DNA of 64,000 bases from Polyangiaceae bacterium (lineage in GTDB: Bacteria; Myxococcota_A; Polyangia; Polyangiales; Polyangiaceae). Under the pieces are notes generated by a model. That model did no database searches, had not been told where the DNA came from, and saw nothing but the letters and a program-made list of their open reading frames with translations. This document shows, in pieces, positions 43,417 through 51,765 of this stretch. Position numbers and translations under genes: made by a program. Numbering within the stretch: the first letter of the stretch is position 1; each line of letters begins with the position of its first letter. The DNA lies in contig JABTUA010000003.1 in the NCBI GenBank assembly GCA_015075635.1, forward strand, positions 1,550,001 through 1,614,000, written 5' to 3'.

Positions 43417-44238
43417 TTACTGGCGCGCGAAGCGCAGGGTGTGGCCCGCCAGGATGATCACGTCGCCGTCGTAGATCACCTTGCGCTCGACGCGGCGCCC
43501 CTGGAACTGGATGCCGTTCGTCGAGCCCATGTCGACGATGTGGTAGTGGCCGCGGAGCCACTCCACGGCGGCGTGCTGGCGCGACACGTTCGAGTCGTTG
43601 ATCGCGAAATCCGAGGCGTTGCGGCTGCGACCGATGATGAAGCGCGGCTGCATGATCTGAGCGCGCTCGCCCTCGCAGTAGAGGTAGATGGGGTAGGAGG
43701 GCGGACCGTCGCTCATTGGCTGCGGTCCGCCTTGGGTCGGGGGCGGCGCCGGTGATGCTGGAAACGGAGGCGGTGCTGGCTGCGCGCCGTAGGGACGGCC
43801 GTAACCACCCGGCGCGGGCGGCGTGACGGTCGAAGGTTGCATCGGTGGCATCGGCGGCGGCGCGCCGTAGCCCGGCGGCGGCAGCGGCGTCCCGCCGTAC
43901 TGCGGCATCGGCGGTGGCGGTGGCGGTGGCGGTGGCGCGTGGATGGCTGGTGGCGGCGGCGCGTGGTGCGCCGGCGGGGGAGCCACGGAGGGCGGTCGCA
44001 TCGGCGGCGGCGGCGGTCCCGGGAAGTGGCCCGGCGCCTGACCCGCGACCAGCGTCGGGGGGAACGGTGGCGGGTGCGGCGGCGGCGGCGGCGCGGCGGT
44101 CTGCGCGCCTTGCATGAAGCGTCGCAGCGCCTCGTTCACCACGTCGTCGACGGGACGCCCGCTCTGCCAAGCCATGCGCTCGCAGGCGGCCCACAGGTCG
44201 TCGGGGCAGACGAAAGATCGAGGGCGTCCACCGGCCAT
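43417..44238 (-). CDS. RHH-like N-terminus plus FHA-domain protein
   Basis: 273 residues. The first 42 residues (FVCPDDLWAACERMAW, then VNEALRRFM) fit a ribbon-helix-helix DNA-binding fold. A Pro/Ala-rich linker of about 120 residues follows. The C-terminal 90 residues are an FHA domain: FIIGRSRNASDFAI, NVSRQHAAVEW, DMGSTNGIQFQGRRV. FHA domains bind phosphothreonine, so the protein could connect Ser/Thr kinase signalling to DNA binding. The two functions in one chain are inferred from motifs and were not verified by alignment. Confidence 0.82.
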   Translation of the reverse strand: MAGGRPRSFVCPDDLWAACERMAWQSGRPVDDVVNEALRRFMQGAQTAAPPPPPHPPPFPPTLVAGQAPGHFPGPPPPPMRPPSVAPPPAHHAPPPPAIHAPPPPPPPPPMPQYGGTPLPPPGYGAPPPMPPMQPSTVTPPAPGGYGRPYGAQPAPPPFPASPAPPPTQGGPQPMSDGPPSYPIYLYCEGERAQIMQPRFIIGRSRNASDFAINDSNVSRQHAAVEWLRGHYHIVDMGSTNGIQFQGRRVERKVIYDGDVIILAGHTLRFARQ

Positions 44239-44321
44239 CGCGCGCCGGCATCATACCGCCGGAAGCGAGGGTCTGGGCAATCTCGGGACACAATGGACGC
44301 AGATGCCGCCACGGCGAGCCC

Positions 44322-45908
44322 TCAGTGGCAGGTCTGCACGGTCCGCTGCTCCTGGCTGGGCTCGCAGGAGAGCGTGGAGATTTCGCACTCCGCGAGCCAG
44401 CGACCCTGCTCGCCGCAGCCGGGGCTCGCGCCCTTCCAGCCGGCGTCGGCCCAGCACTTGGTGGGGATCCCCAGGATCGTGCTCGAGCGGCAGCCTCCGG
44501 AGCTGAGCTCCTCCTTCTTGCTGGCCTTGCCGTCGCAGTCGAAGTCGAAGCTGCCGTCCCCGCGGTGTTGCTCGTAGTAGCGGGTCTGTCCCGGATGGGC
44601 TTCGGGGTTCTGGTCGTAGCAGTCGAGCGCGTTGGCGACGTAACCGGGCGGCTGCTTGCTCGCGCGCGCGCTGACACCACGGTCGCCGTAGCCGTCGCGG
44701 TCGAGATCTCGATACCAGACCGGGTCGGCGCAGGGCAGCGCGTTGTCGTTGGCCAGCTCGGTCAGACGTTCATGGACCGGCGAGAGCACGTCCACCAACG
44801 CGCTCCGAAAGCTGTTGTCCGGGCTCGAGCCGGTGAGCACCGTCGCGGCGAGGCTCCGGTTGGCGCACAGGCTGTTGTTCGGCTTGGCGAGCGCGAGCTG
44901 CCGCGCCGCGCCCTCGATTGCCTCGATGCTCTGCACCAGGGTGCTGCGTTCGTTCTCGCTGAAGGCGCCGTTGGTGCGCTCGGCGGTCGAGCGCAGCGGC
45001 GCGGCGAGCTTGGGAATGTCTTCGAGGGCCCGTCCCGAGAGCGTGCGCAGGCCGATGTCCCGGAGCCCAGACAGCACCTCGCGCCGCGCGAGCGTGGCTC
45101 GAGCCCTGAGGCAGGTGCCTGCGCTCTCGAACGCCGCGCCCGCCGGCTCGACCAGGGCCGCGATGTTGAGCTTCTCCTTCGCGCGCAGCGTGAGCGTCGA
45201 CCTCGTGGACTTCTTCTCGTCGAGCTCGAAGCCCGTGGCCGCCTGGCTGATCGAGAGGCTCCGCGCTCGCTCGCTCTTGCTGGTCAGCGTGATGACGGGA
45301 ACCGCGGCCAGGACCTTCGCCGTGTAGACCAGCTTCTCGCGCCCCGAACACACGCTGCCGATGCAGGCCTCGAGGCTCTGACCGCGAGGCGAGCCCTCGG
45401 GAGCGGCGGCGAGCTCCTGCCCCAGGATCTCGGCGACGCTGGGCAAGACGCGCATTTCTGCGTCTTCGAGCACCACCTCCACGTCGAGCTCGGTCGCGTC
45501 GCTCGCGCCCACCCGGAGCTTTGGCGCCCAGGGCCCCAAGAACCCCAGGTCGAGCCCGCCGCTCCTCGCGAGCTTCTGCCGGGAGGCGTGACGGAAGCCG
45601 AGGTCGCCCACCGGACGCACGTTCATCCGCAGCCGCGTCGCCGCGTCGCCCTCGCCGGCGAAGCAGGCGTTCACGAAGTCGCTGCGCTCCGGGTTCTCCT
45701 CTGGACCGAAGAAGCCGGTGACCAGGAAGTTCGGCACCGAAAGGCAGCGAAGGCCGCGCGTCTCCTTGCCGGTCAAGACGGCGTCCACGGCGGAGCACCA
45801 ACCCGGCGCGGGCTCGGGTGGTGGCGCACCGGGGCGCGGAGCCGGACCGTTCGCGCCGGTCGCGCACGCGCTGACCGCGATCAAGATCCCGAGAATGCGG
45901 CGAGGCAT
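44322..45908 (-). CDS. Large lipoprotein with MopE-like motif
   Basis: 528 residues. The lipobox IAVSACATG follows a short hydrophobic helix. A central region of about 300 residues is mostly helical and strand-like without recognised domains. Near the C-terminus YRDLDRDGYGDRGVSA and the following ALDCYDQNPEAHPGQTRYY resemble the putative metal-binding motif of MopE-type proteins, and cysteines occur throughout the last 70 residues. The ATG at 45908 is preferred because it opens a clean signal peptide. Function unknown; surface location is likely. Confidence 0.68.
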   Translation of the reverse strand: MPRRILGILIAVSACATGANGPAPRPGAPPPEPAPGWCSAVDAVLTGKETRGLRCLSVPNFLVTGFFGPEENPERSDFVNACFAGEGDAATRLRMNVRPVGDLGFRHASRQKLARSGGLDLGFLGPWAPKLRVGASDATELDVEVVLEDAEMRVLPSVAEILGQELAAAPEGSPRGQSLEACIGSVCSGREKLVYTAKVLAAVPVITLTSKSERARSLSISQAATGFELDEKKSTRSTLTLRAKEKLNIAALVEPAGAAFESAGTCLRARATLARREVLSGLRDIGLRTLSGRALEDIPKLAAPLRSTAERTNGAFSENERSTLVQSIEAIEGAARQLALAKPNNSLCANRSLAATVLTGSSPDNSFRSALVDVLSPVHERLTELANDNALPCADPVWYRDLDRDGYGDRGVSARASKQPPGYVANALDCYDQNPEAHPGQTRYYEQHRGDGSFDFDCDGKASKKEELSSGGCRSSTILGIPTKCWADAGWKGASPGCGEQGRWLAECEISTLSCEPSQEQRTVQTCH

Positions 45909-46004
45909 CGGCACCACCGAAGGCTCGTCACGATGAGCCGCGGCGCGCGCCTCGTCAAGCCGGCGCTTGCTGCCGCCCGCGCCCTCTTCTAGGTTTGGCG
46001 CACC

Positions 46005-46325
46005 ATGGCAGAGCAAGTTCGCGCTTCACACATCCTCCTCATGTACGCGGGCTCCGCCCGCTCGACCGCGACGCGCACGCAGGACGAGGCGCAGACGCAG
46101 ATCCAAGCCATCAAGACCCAACTCGACGGCGGCGCGGACTTCGCCGAGCTGGCGCGGCAGCATTCGGACTGCCCCTCCGGCAAGTCCGGCGGCGATCTGG
46201 GCAGCTTCGGCCGCGGCCAGATGGTCGCCCCGTTCGAGCAGGCGGCGTTCGGTCTGTCGGTCGGCGGGACCAGCGGCGTGGTCGAGACCCAGTTCGGCTA
46301 CCACGTCATCCGTCGCACCGGCTGA
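46005..46325 (+). CDS. Parvulin-type peptidyl-prolyl cis-trans isomerase
   Basis: 106 residues with no signal peptide, so cytosolic, like PpiC. Parvulins speed up rotation about proline peptide bonds. The fold is evident from VRASHILLMY, FAELARQHSDCPSGKSGG, DLGSFGRGQMVAPFEQAAF and FGYHVIRRTG. It consists of a single domain, as in E. coli PpiC (93 residues). It is divergent from the large lipoprotein ahead and convergent with the next gene. Confidence 0.9.
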   Translation: MAEQVRASHILLMYAGSARSTATRTQDEAQTQIQAIKTQLDGGADFAELARQHSDCPSGKSGGDLGSFGRGQMVAPFEQAAFGLSVGGTSGVVETQFGYHVIRRTG

Positions 46326-46332
46326 AGCACCG

Positions 46333-46689
46333 TCAGGTGGCGCGCCGCTGGTGCGCGTCGCGGAGGGCCTTCACCAGCTCGGCGCGGGCGCCGGGCGCCG
46401 ACGCGCGCGCGGAGTCCAGCGGGATGAGCGTGGCGTTCACCGTGCGCGCGAGCGCGACGAACTCCGCGGGGTCGAAGTCGAGGATCTCGCTCGGCACGAC
46501 CAACGCGAACGGGCGCAGCTCGGCGGCGCGCGTGGTCACCGATGCCATGTCGCAGGTCTCGAGCCGCGCTCCAGCCGCGAGCGCGGCGCTCTGACGGCAG
46601 AGCGGCTCCAGGCTCGAATCGATGCCGACGAGCAGCACACACGGCAGCACGCGGTGCGGGGTGGTGGGTCCGAGGGGAGGCTTGCGCAC
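46333..46689 (-). CDS. Small REC-like protein without a clear phosphoacceptor
   Basis: 118 residues. The alternating strands and helices (VLPCVLLVGIDSSLEPLCR, FALVVPSEILDFDP, LIPLDSARASA) resemble the receiver fold of response regulators, but the usual acidic pair and Lys are not evident. It may be a degenerate receiver used for protein contacts. No signal peptide is present. Family call is tentative. Confidence 0.55.
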   Translation of the reverse strand: MRKPPLGPTTPHRVLPCVLLVGIDSSLEPLCRQSAALAAGARLETCDMASVTTRAAELRPFALVVPSEILDFDPAEFVALARTVNATLIPLDSARASAPGARAELVKALRDAHQRRAT

Positions 46690-46772
46690 GGGGCGCCGGA
46701 GCTTACAACGTCGAGGTGTGCAGGCGAAACGATTGCCGGACGCCGATCCGGCGTGGGTGTAGAGTGGGGAGG

Positions 46773-47216
46773 ATGCGGCTTCGCCTCTTCGCCCTGGTGG
46801 GTCTGCTCCTCGCGGCGCTCGGCACGTCCGCGTGCGGCGGTGCGCGCGGCACGCCGCGGGACGCCACCGAGCTCGCGCGTCAGGAAGTCGAGCGGCGCAT
46901 CGCGGGCAGCTGGGTCCTCGTCTCTTATCAGCCCGAGACGCCGCTCGAGCCCATGTTCGCCGGCCTCTTGGCCGCGCAGATGGGCACGCTGGTCGCCCAC
47001 TTCGACGGACAACAGATGGTCATCGCCGGTACCGGCGTGAACACGACCCGGCGCTACCGCGTCACCCAGGGCAGCGGCGACCGCCTGGCTGTGGTGACCT
47101 ACGACGAGAGCGGGATCCCCTACGACGCGGTGGGCGAGTTCAAGGGCGACGAGCTCTGGTTCGCGTCGCTGACCATCCCGTGGCGTGGCCGCGGCGTGCT
47201 GCGGCGCGTGCGCTGA
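46773..47216 (+). CDS. Small lipoprotein
   Basis: 147 residues. The lipobox LGTSACGG ends a clear signal peptide. The mature part has a conserved-looking beta pattern (GSWVLVSYQPETPLEP, LVAHFDGQQMVIAG, ELWFASLTIPWRGRG) that resembles a small lipocalin-like barrel. GGGGAGG lies directly before the ATG, which is unusually close; a GTG nine bases upstream is an alternative start. Function unknown. Confidence 0.62.
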   Translation: MRLRLFALVGLLLAALGTSACGGARGTPRDATELARQEVERRIAGSWVLVSYQPETPLEPMFAGLLAAQMGTLVAHFDGQQMVIAGTGVNTTRRYRVTQGSGDRLAVVTYDESGIPYDAVGEFKGDELWFASLTIPWRGRGVLRRVR

Positions 47217-47247
47217 CGCGAGAGCGCCCTCCGAGTCGTGGCGCCTC

Positions 47248-47610
47248 TCACCGCTGCAGATTCGCGATGCCGGCCTCCGCCAGGCCGGCCAGCGCCTTCT
47301 CCAGCTCGGCGACGGGCTCGTCGAAGTCGATGGCCACGCGGTGCGGCCAGATCCCGTCCGGATCCTCGCGGTTCTGCTCGACGCGCACCACGCGGCCGGT
47401 GACCCTCTTCTCCGCCGTCCCTTCGGGGGGAAGCTGGACGACGATGTGGACCTGCGCGCCCACCTCCAGCGTGGTCGCCGTCACCAGCAACATGCCGCGG
47501 CCGCTCGCGTTGTGGCTGACCGCCACGCCTTCCTCCAGCTCCTCGATCCGGACGGGCAGCCAGACCGTATACCGCGGGGCTCGACGCTCCACAGGCCGAG
47601 CGTACCCCAT
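47248..47610 (-). CDS. PilZ-domain protein
   Basis: 120 residues. PilZ domains bind cyclic di-GMP through an N-terminal R-x-x-x-R and an (N/D)-x-S-x-x-G motif; here ERRAPRYTVWLPVRI provides the arginines and SHNASGRGMLL the second motif. It is short, consisting of the single domain. It is probably an adaptor that links c-di-GMP levels to motility or secretion. It lies 23 bases beyond the HAD nucleotidase gene on the same strand, so it is likely co-transcribed. Confidence 0.82.
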   Translation of the reverse strand: MGYARPVERRAPRYTVWLPVRIEELEEGVAVSHNASGRGMLLVTATTLEVGAQVHIVVQLPPEGTAEKRVTGRVVRVEQNREDPDGIWPHRVAIDFDEPVAELEKALAGLAEAGIANLQR

Positions 47611-47633
47611 CTCCGGGTCCGGGCCCAGGACGC

Positions 47634-49061
47634 TCAGACCTCGCTGTCGTGCGGCAGGCTGACCCGCGGCGCGCGCAGGTACACGTACGGTGTGTACGCC
47701 AGGAAGTTCGAGACGCGGGAGGTGTAGGCGTCCGCGTAGCGCTCGAGCTGCCGAGCCAGGTAGCTCTTGTCGAGCCCGGCTCGCATCAACAGGCCCCAGC
47801 GCTCGTTGAACAGGCTTCCGGCTTCCTCGGCGAGCGGCGCGATCCGCGCGTCCAGCGTGCCCAATCGGGACTTGGCCTCGTGCAACCGCTCGCGCAGGCG
47901 TGCCGGATCGGCCCCCGAGTCCTGGTGTTCGAGTCGTTCCAGCGCGAGCCGTAGCGTCGAGTACAGGTGCTCGACGCGCTCCTTCTCCGCCATCAGACGG
48001 CTCAGCTCGCTCTGCTTCGGGCGGAAGGCCTCCACCGCCAGGATCTCCTGCTCGATGTCCCGCACCACCAGCGTGGTGCGCCAGCGTAGGAGGTCCTTGG
48101 TCACGTGGACGTCCGAGTACAGGTGATCGCCCACGTACAGGATCTCCTCCGGAGACAAGCCGAGGTGCGCCTCGAGCATCCGCGCGTTGCCGCCCAGGTA
48201 GGCGCGGCCCTGCTGCATGCCTTCGCTCACCGGGCGCAGCAGGCCGGTCTCGTCCACGACCTCGAACATCGGGCTCTGCGCGGTGAAGAAGTCCGGCTTT
48301 CGCGCCATGACCACCGTGACGTCGAACAACTCGCGCCAGCTCGTGCCCTTGGGCAGGAAGGGGTCGAGCGCGTAGCGCATCATCGAAGTGGTGTAGCTCC
48401 ACTCGGAGTTGGTCACGAGCAACAGCTTCTTGCCGGACTGCTTCAGGTCCAGCAGGCAACGCCCGAGCTCGGGGTCGAGCTCCACGAAGCCGTCCGGCGC
48501 TCTGGCGATCTCCGCCTTCAGATCACCCTCGGCGTGGATGCGATCGACCGCGGCGCGCACGACCTTGTAGAGCTCGGCGTAACCCATGCCCGGCTCGAGC
48601 GCGCCCTGATCCAAGAGATCCACGCACTGCGCGTAGAGCAAGGCCTCCGAGAGCGAGAACAGCGTGTTCAGGAACACCCAGCGCGGCTCTCTGAGCTCGA
48701 CCGAGACGCGCGAATACAGCTCGCGCTGCCGCTCGAAATCGATGGGAGTGGTGCCGTGTTGCGCGCGCATCACGTAGCCAAACCGGCTCGCCTTCACCAG
48801 GTTGCCGAGCTCGAGGTCCAAGATCAGTCCCAGGATCACGAAGCTCGGGTCGAACTGGAGGTTGCCCACGGGCCAGCCCCGTTCGAGCAGGCGCGCTCGG
48901 GCCCGTTCCCAGGCACGCCGCTCCCACACCTCGGTCTTGTAGTGCACCAAGGTGTAGTCCATGTCGAACCCGACCGCGCGAATCGAGCGCAGGTTCAGCG
49001 TGCGGTTGCAGAAGATCCGGCGCTCCGGAGCCGGGGCGGCGACGTCGTCGGGAACGCTCAT
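47634..49061 (-). CDS. HAD-IG family 5'-nucleotidase
   Basis: 475 residues. The family (pfam05761) includes cytosolic purine 5'-nucleotidases acting on IMP and GMP. Landmarks: HAD motif I in GFDMDYTLVHY (Asp-x-Asp), motif II in LLLVTNSEWSYTT, and motif IV in ILYVGDHLYSDVHV. The C-terminal 150 residues are helical, with a coiled-coil stretch (VEHLYSTLRLALERL). The length fits bacterial members. Gene order is pseudokinase, nucleotidase, PilZ, all on the minus strand with short gaps. Confidence 0.87.
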   Translation of the reverse strand: MSVPDDVAAPAPERRIFCNRTLNLRSIRAVGFDMDYTLVHYKTEVWERRAWERARARLLERGWPVGNLQFDPSFVILGLILDLELGNLVKASRFGYVMRAQHGTTPIDFERQRELYSRVSVELREPRWVFLNTLFSLSEALLYAQCVDLLDQGALEPGMGYAELYKVVRAAVDRIHAEGDLKAEIARAPDGFVELDPELGRCLLDLKQSGKKLLLVTNSEWSYTTSMMRYALDPFLPKGTSWRELFDVTVVMARKPDFFTAQSPMFEVVDETGLLRPVSEGMQQGRAYLGGNARMLEAHLGLSPEEILYVGDHLYSDVHVTKDLLRWRTTLVVRDIEQEILAVEAFRPKQSELSRLMAEKERVEHLYSTLRLALERLEHQDSGADPARLRERLHEAKSRLGTLDARIAPLAEEAGSLFNERWGLLMRAGLDKSYLARQLERYADAYTSRVSNFLAYTPYVYLRAPRVSLPHDSEV

Positions 49062-49088
49062 CCCGCCGAGCGTACTACGAAGACGAAT

Positions 49089-51212
49089 TCACGAGCGCAC
49101 GCGCTCGGCGGCTCGCGCCAGGAAGGTGCCAAAGACGGTGCGGGCGTGATGGGTCGGGCGCTGCAGGTAGTTGTAGGGCCGTGGGATGCCGTTCTTGAAC
49201 AAGCACAGCACGGCCTCCTCGTAGGCGCTCGCCCGCTCGTCCGCGGAGGTCTTGGTCAGGGGCGGCGCAGTGAGCTCGCCCAGGGCTTCGGTCAACTGCG
49301 CGCACTCGCCGGGAGTCGACGGCAGGTTCGGCGCGGGCGTGCCGCTCGGGCAGCAGGCAGCGCGGATCAGCGCAGACGCCGCCAGCTCGAACCATCCGAA
49401 CGCGGACCACTCGCGCATGCCGGGCGTGACCTTGCCTCGACCGGAAACCACCAGACGCCGGTGGACTTGCGAGTTGATGCCGCGGAAGTCCTTGTCCTCG
49501 CACAAGAACCCGAAGTCTTCGGTGCCTGCCAGCGTCCCGGCTTCGAAGTGCGATGCCACGCAGCGCGCGCGCTCTTCGGGTGTGACGGCGGGGGCAGGTG
49601 GTGGGGCAGAGGCCGCTGCGGCAACAGGGCTCGGGCTGCGCGCTGCGACCGTGGGCGCCGGCGCCGCGCTCGCAGGCGGCGCCGAGGCGACGCGGGCCGG
49701 CGCGCTCGCGGGGGGCGCGGGCGGAGCCTCCGTGATCACGCCCCGGTAGTTCAAGAACAGGAGCACTCCGACGCCGATGGCGACCAACACCACGATGCCG
49801 ATCAACACGAGGATGGGTCGCCGGCTGGCGCGGCGGATCTGCTCTTCGTCGTCGAGCGTGCCGGGAGGCAGCGCGATGCCGGTCGGTGGCGGACCGGGAA
49901 TCGAGGGCGGGAACGCCGAGATGGGCGGCGGGAACGCCGACCCTGGGGCCGGGAAGCCGGCAGCGGGACCGCCGTACATCGGCTGGGGAGGGGCCGCGGC
50001 AGGCGGCGCTGCGGGAAGCGGGGCCGACGGCGGCGGCGGAGTCGCGTCGAAGGGGCTCGCCGGGATCTGGGGTGCCGCGCGCGGTGGCGGGGCCTTGGGC
50101 GGGACCACGGGCAGGTCGAGCGCTGGAGGCTCGCTCGGCGCCGCCAGGGCGCTGCGGATGTCGTCGATGGGAGGGCGTCCCATCACGGTGGTCTGATCGT
50201 TCTCGTCGTCGAAAGGACTGCCGGCGTCGGCCACGGGGAACGCCAGCGGGGCCGCTGGTGCAGGCGCGGGCTCGGGCTCGGGCTCGGGCTCCGCTTCCAC
50301 GGGTACCGGCGGGATGCTGAGCATTGGCGCCGGCGCAGGCGCGGGCTCGTAGCGCATCGCCGCCGCCATGTCCTCGGTGCTGGAGGCGACCACGGTTGCG
50401 ACGTCCTCCCACTCGGACGCCGCTTCGCTCCGGGGCTCCCAGCGCTCCAGAGCTTCGACGAGCTGGTCCGCGGCGGTGCGTCGCCGCGCGGTGTTCGCGA
50501 CCAACCCGGACGCGAGCAGCTCTTGCAGTCCCTCGTCGTTCAGACCGAAGTCCTTGAGCCGCTGGAGCTGTCCGCTCGCGATGCTCTTCAGCAGCTGGTC
50601 CTTGGTGTCGCCGCGGAACGGCGGACTTCCGGTCAACGCGGAGAACAGCACCGCGTGCAACGCCCAGGTGTCGTCGGCCGAGCTCGGCCCTCGGCCCTGC
50701 AAGCGCTCAGGTGCGCAATAGGCACCGCTCGTCGGCGACAGCAGCTGCGTGAGGATCGGTCCCTGGCGATCGACGCTCGGCTCGACCACGATGCAGCGGG
50801 GCGAGATGGCGCCGTGCGCGCCGCCGCTGGCGTGGAGCGCCGCCACGCCCTGACAGAGGCGGATCCAGAGCGTGACGGCCTCCGCTGGCGTGAGCCGCGC
50901 GGCTTTCAGCGCCTGGTGCAGCGTCTTGCCCGGGACGTACTCTGCGACGACCACGGCGCCCCCCGCCGGCGCTCCTTCGGGAAGGGCGTCGGGCTCCGGG
51001 CTGTCCACCACCGCAACGATCCCCGCCAGGTGCGCGTGCTTCAGCCCGACGACGCCCATCAACGCGGCGACGCGCGCGGTGGGCAGCGCCGAGGCGACCA
51101 CCTCGTTGCCGCTCTGCTCGTCCGTCGCGAGCCAGGTCGGGGCCTTCGTCCCGGCGTCGAGCTTGGCCTTGAAGCGGTAGCGTCCGCTGAGGAGTGCGGT
51201 CGGAGCCGACAT
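49089..51212 (-). CDS. Membrane pseudokinase (Ser/Thr kinase fold, catalytic residues lost)
   Basis: 707 residues. Residues 10-260 have the length and order of a Hanks kinase domain, but the catalytic set is gone. The Gly-rich loop reads LDAGTKAPTWLA, the VAIK lysine position reads VVASALP, the HRDLKPxN loop reads HGAISPRCI, and DFG is absent in ILTQLLSPTSG. The APE motif (YCAPERL) and the C-lobe helices remain. A Pro/Ala-rich region with acidic segments, one transmembrane helix (ILVLIGIVVLVAIGVGVLLF) at about 465 and a C-terminal periplasmic domain of about 200 residues with six or more cysteines follow. It is likely a scaffold or sensor, not a kinase. Confidence 0.85.
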   Translation of the reverse strand: MSAPTALLSGRYRFKAKLDAGTKAPTWLATDEQSGNEVVASALPTARVAALMGVVGLKHAHLAGIVAVVDSPEPDALPEGAPAGGAVVVAEYVPGKTLHQALKAARLTPAEAVTLWIRLCQGVAALHASGGAHGAISPRCIVVEPSVDRQGPILTQLLSPTSGAYCAPERLQGRGPSSADDTWALHAVLFSALTGSPPFRGDTKDQLLKSIASGQLQRLKDFGLNDEGLQELLASGLVANTARRRTAADQLVEALERWEPRSEAASEWEDVATVVASSTEDMAAAMRYEPAPAPAPMLSIPPVPVEAEPEPEPEPAPAPAAPLAFPVADAGSPFDDENDQTTVMGRPPIDDIRSALAAPSEPPALDLPVVPPKAPPPRAAPQIPASPFDATPPPPSAPLPAAPPAAAPPQPMYGGPAAGFPAPGSAFPPPISAFPPSIPGPPPTGIALPPGTLDDEEQIRRASRRPILVLIGIVVLVAIGVGVLLFLNYRGVITEAPPAPPASAPARVASAPPASAAPAPTVAARSPSPVAAAASAPPPAPAVTPEERARCVASHFEAGTLAGTEDFGFLCEDKDFRGINSQVHRRLVVSGRGKVTPGMREWSAFGWFELAASALIRAACCPSGTPAPNLPSTPGECAQLTEALGELTAPPLTKTSADERASAYEEAVLCLFKNGIPRPYNYLQRPTHHARTVFGTFLARAAERVRS

Positions 51213-51765
51213 GCTTTCGCGCTCACTCTATATCAGGCCCGGAAGGTTGCCCCAATTTGCCCCTGGTCCGGGCGCGCTGGTGCACTTAGCGAAGCGACAC
51301 GAAGCTCACAAGGGCACCCCTCGCGATTCTCGACCCGGTATCCGGGCACGCGCCTCTACCAGCGACTCCTCGCTGAGGGCCGACTCACGGCTGAGCGCTC
51401 ACGAAACCACGATCGGGGTCGCCCGACTTCCTCCCTCGATCGATCGCCCGAAGCGCTGCGGGTGTCGCTTCTGCGAGGCGCGTTCGATCTCGAAGACGCC
51501 CTACGCCGAGCTGTCGTTCCAGACCTGCCGCTCGACGTGGTACAGCACCGCCTGGTGGCGAAGAAGGTCGTCGCCGGGGTGCCGCGTTTCCGCACATTGC
51601 CCGACGTAGGCGCCTCGTTTCCGACTCCCGAGACACGGCCCCGGCATTTGCCTTGGATCGCCCGAACCTTCGGCTGCGGCCTCCAGGCCGGCACTGAGCG
51701 GAAATACACCGGGGTCTTGCCCTGTGCTGGAACTGAGAGGAAAATCACGAGTTGCGGTCGAAAGA
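51213..51765. other. 553-base region between the pseudokinase and kinase genes
   Basis: No intact gene is seen. Most of the region carries promoter-like or decayed DNA. The stretch 51317-51490 resembles a broken end of a radical-SAM gene (listed separately). The remaining sequence contains no recognised features. The two flanking genes diverge from this region. Confidence 0.5.
51317..51490 (+). pseudogene. Remnant of a radical-SAM (B12-binding type) protein C-terminus
   Basis: In one frame the DNA reads R-A-P-L-A-I-L and, after skipping one base near 51332, T-R-Y-P-G-T-R-L-Y-Q-R-L-L-A-E-G-R-L-T. This resembles the conserved end of radical-SAM proteins with an N-terminal B12-binding domain (I-L-T-P-x-P-G-T-x-L-Y). 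Downstream, H-D-R-G-R-P-T and P-E-A-L-R continue the likeness. No cysteine cluster of the catalytic core lies upstream, so only the 3' part survives, with a frameshift. Similarity is from memory and needs a database check. Confidence 0.5.
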
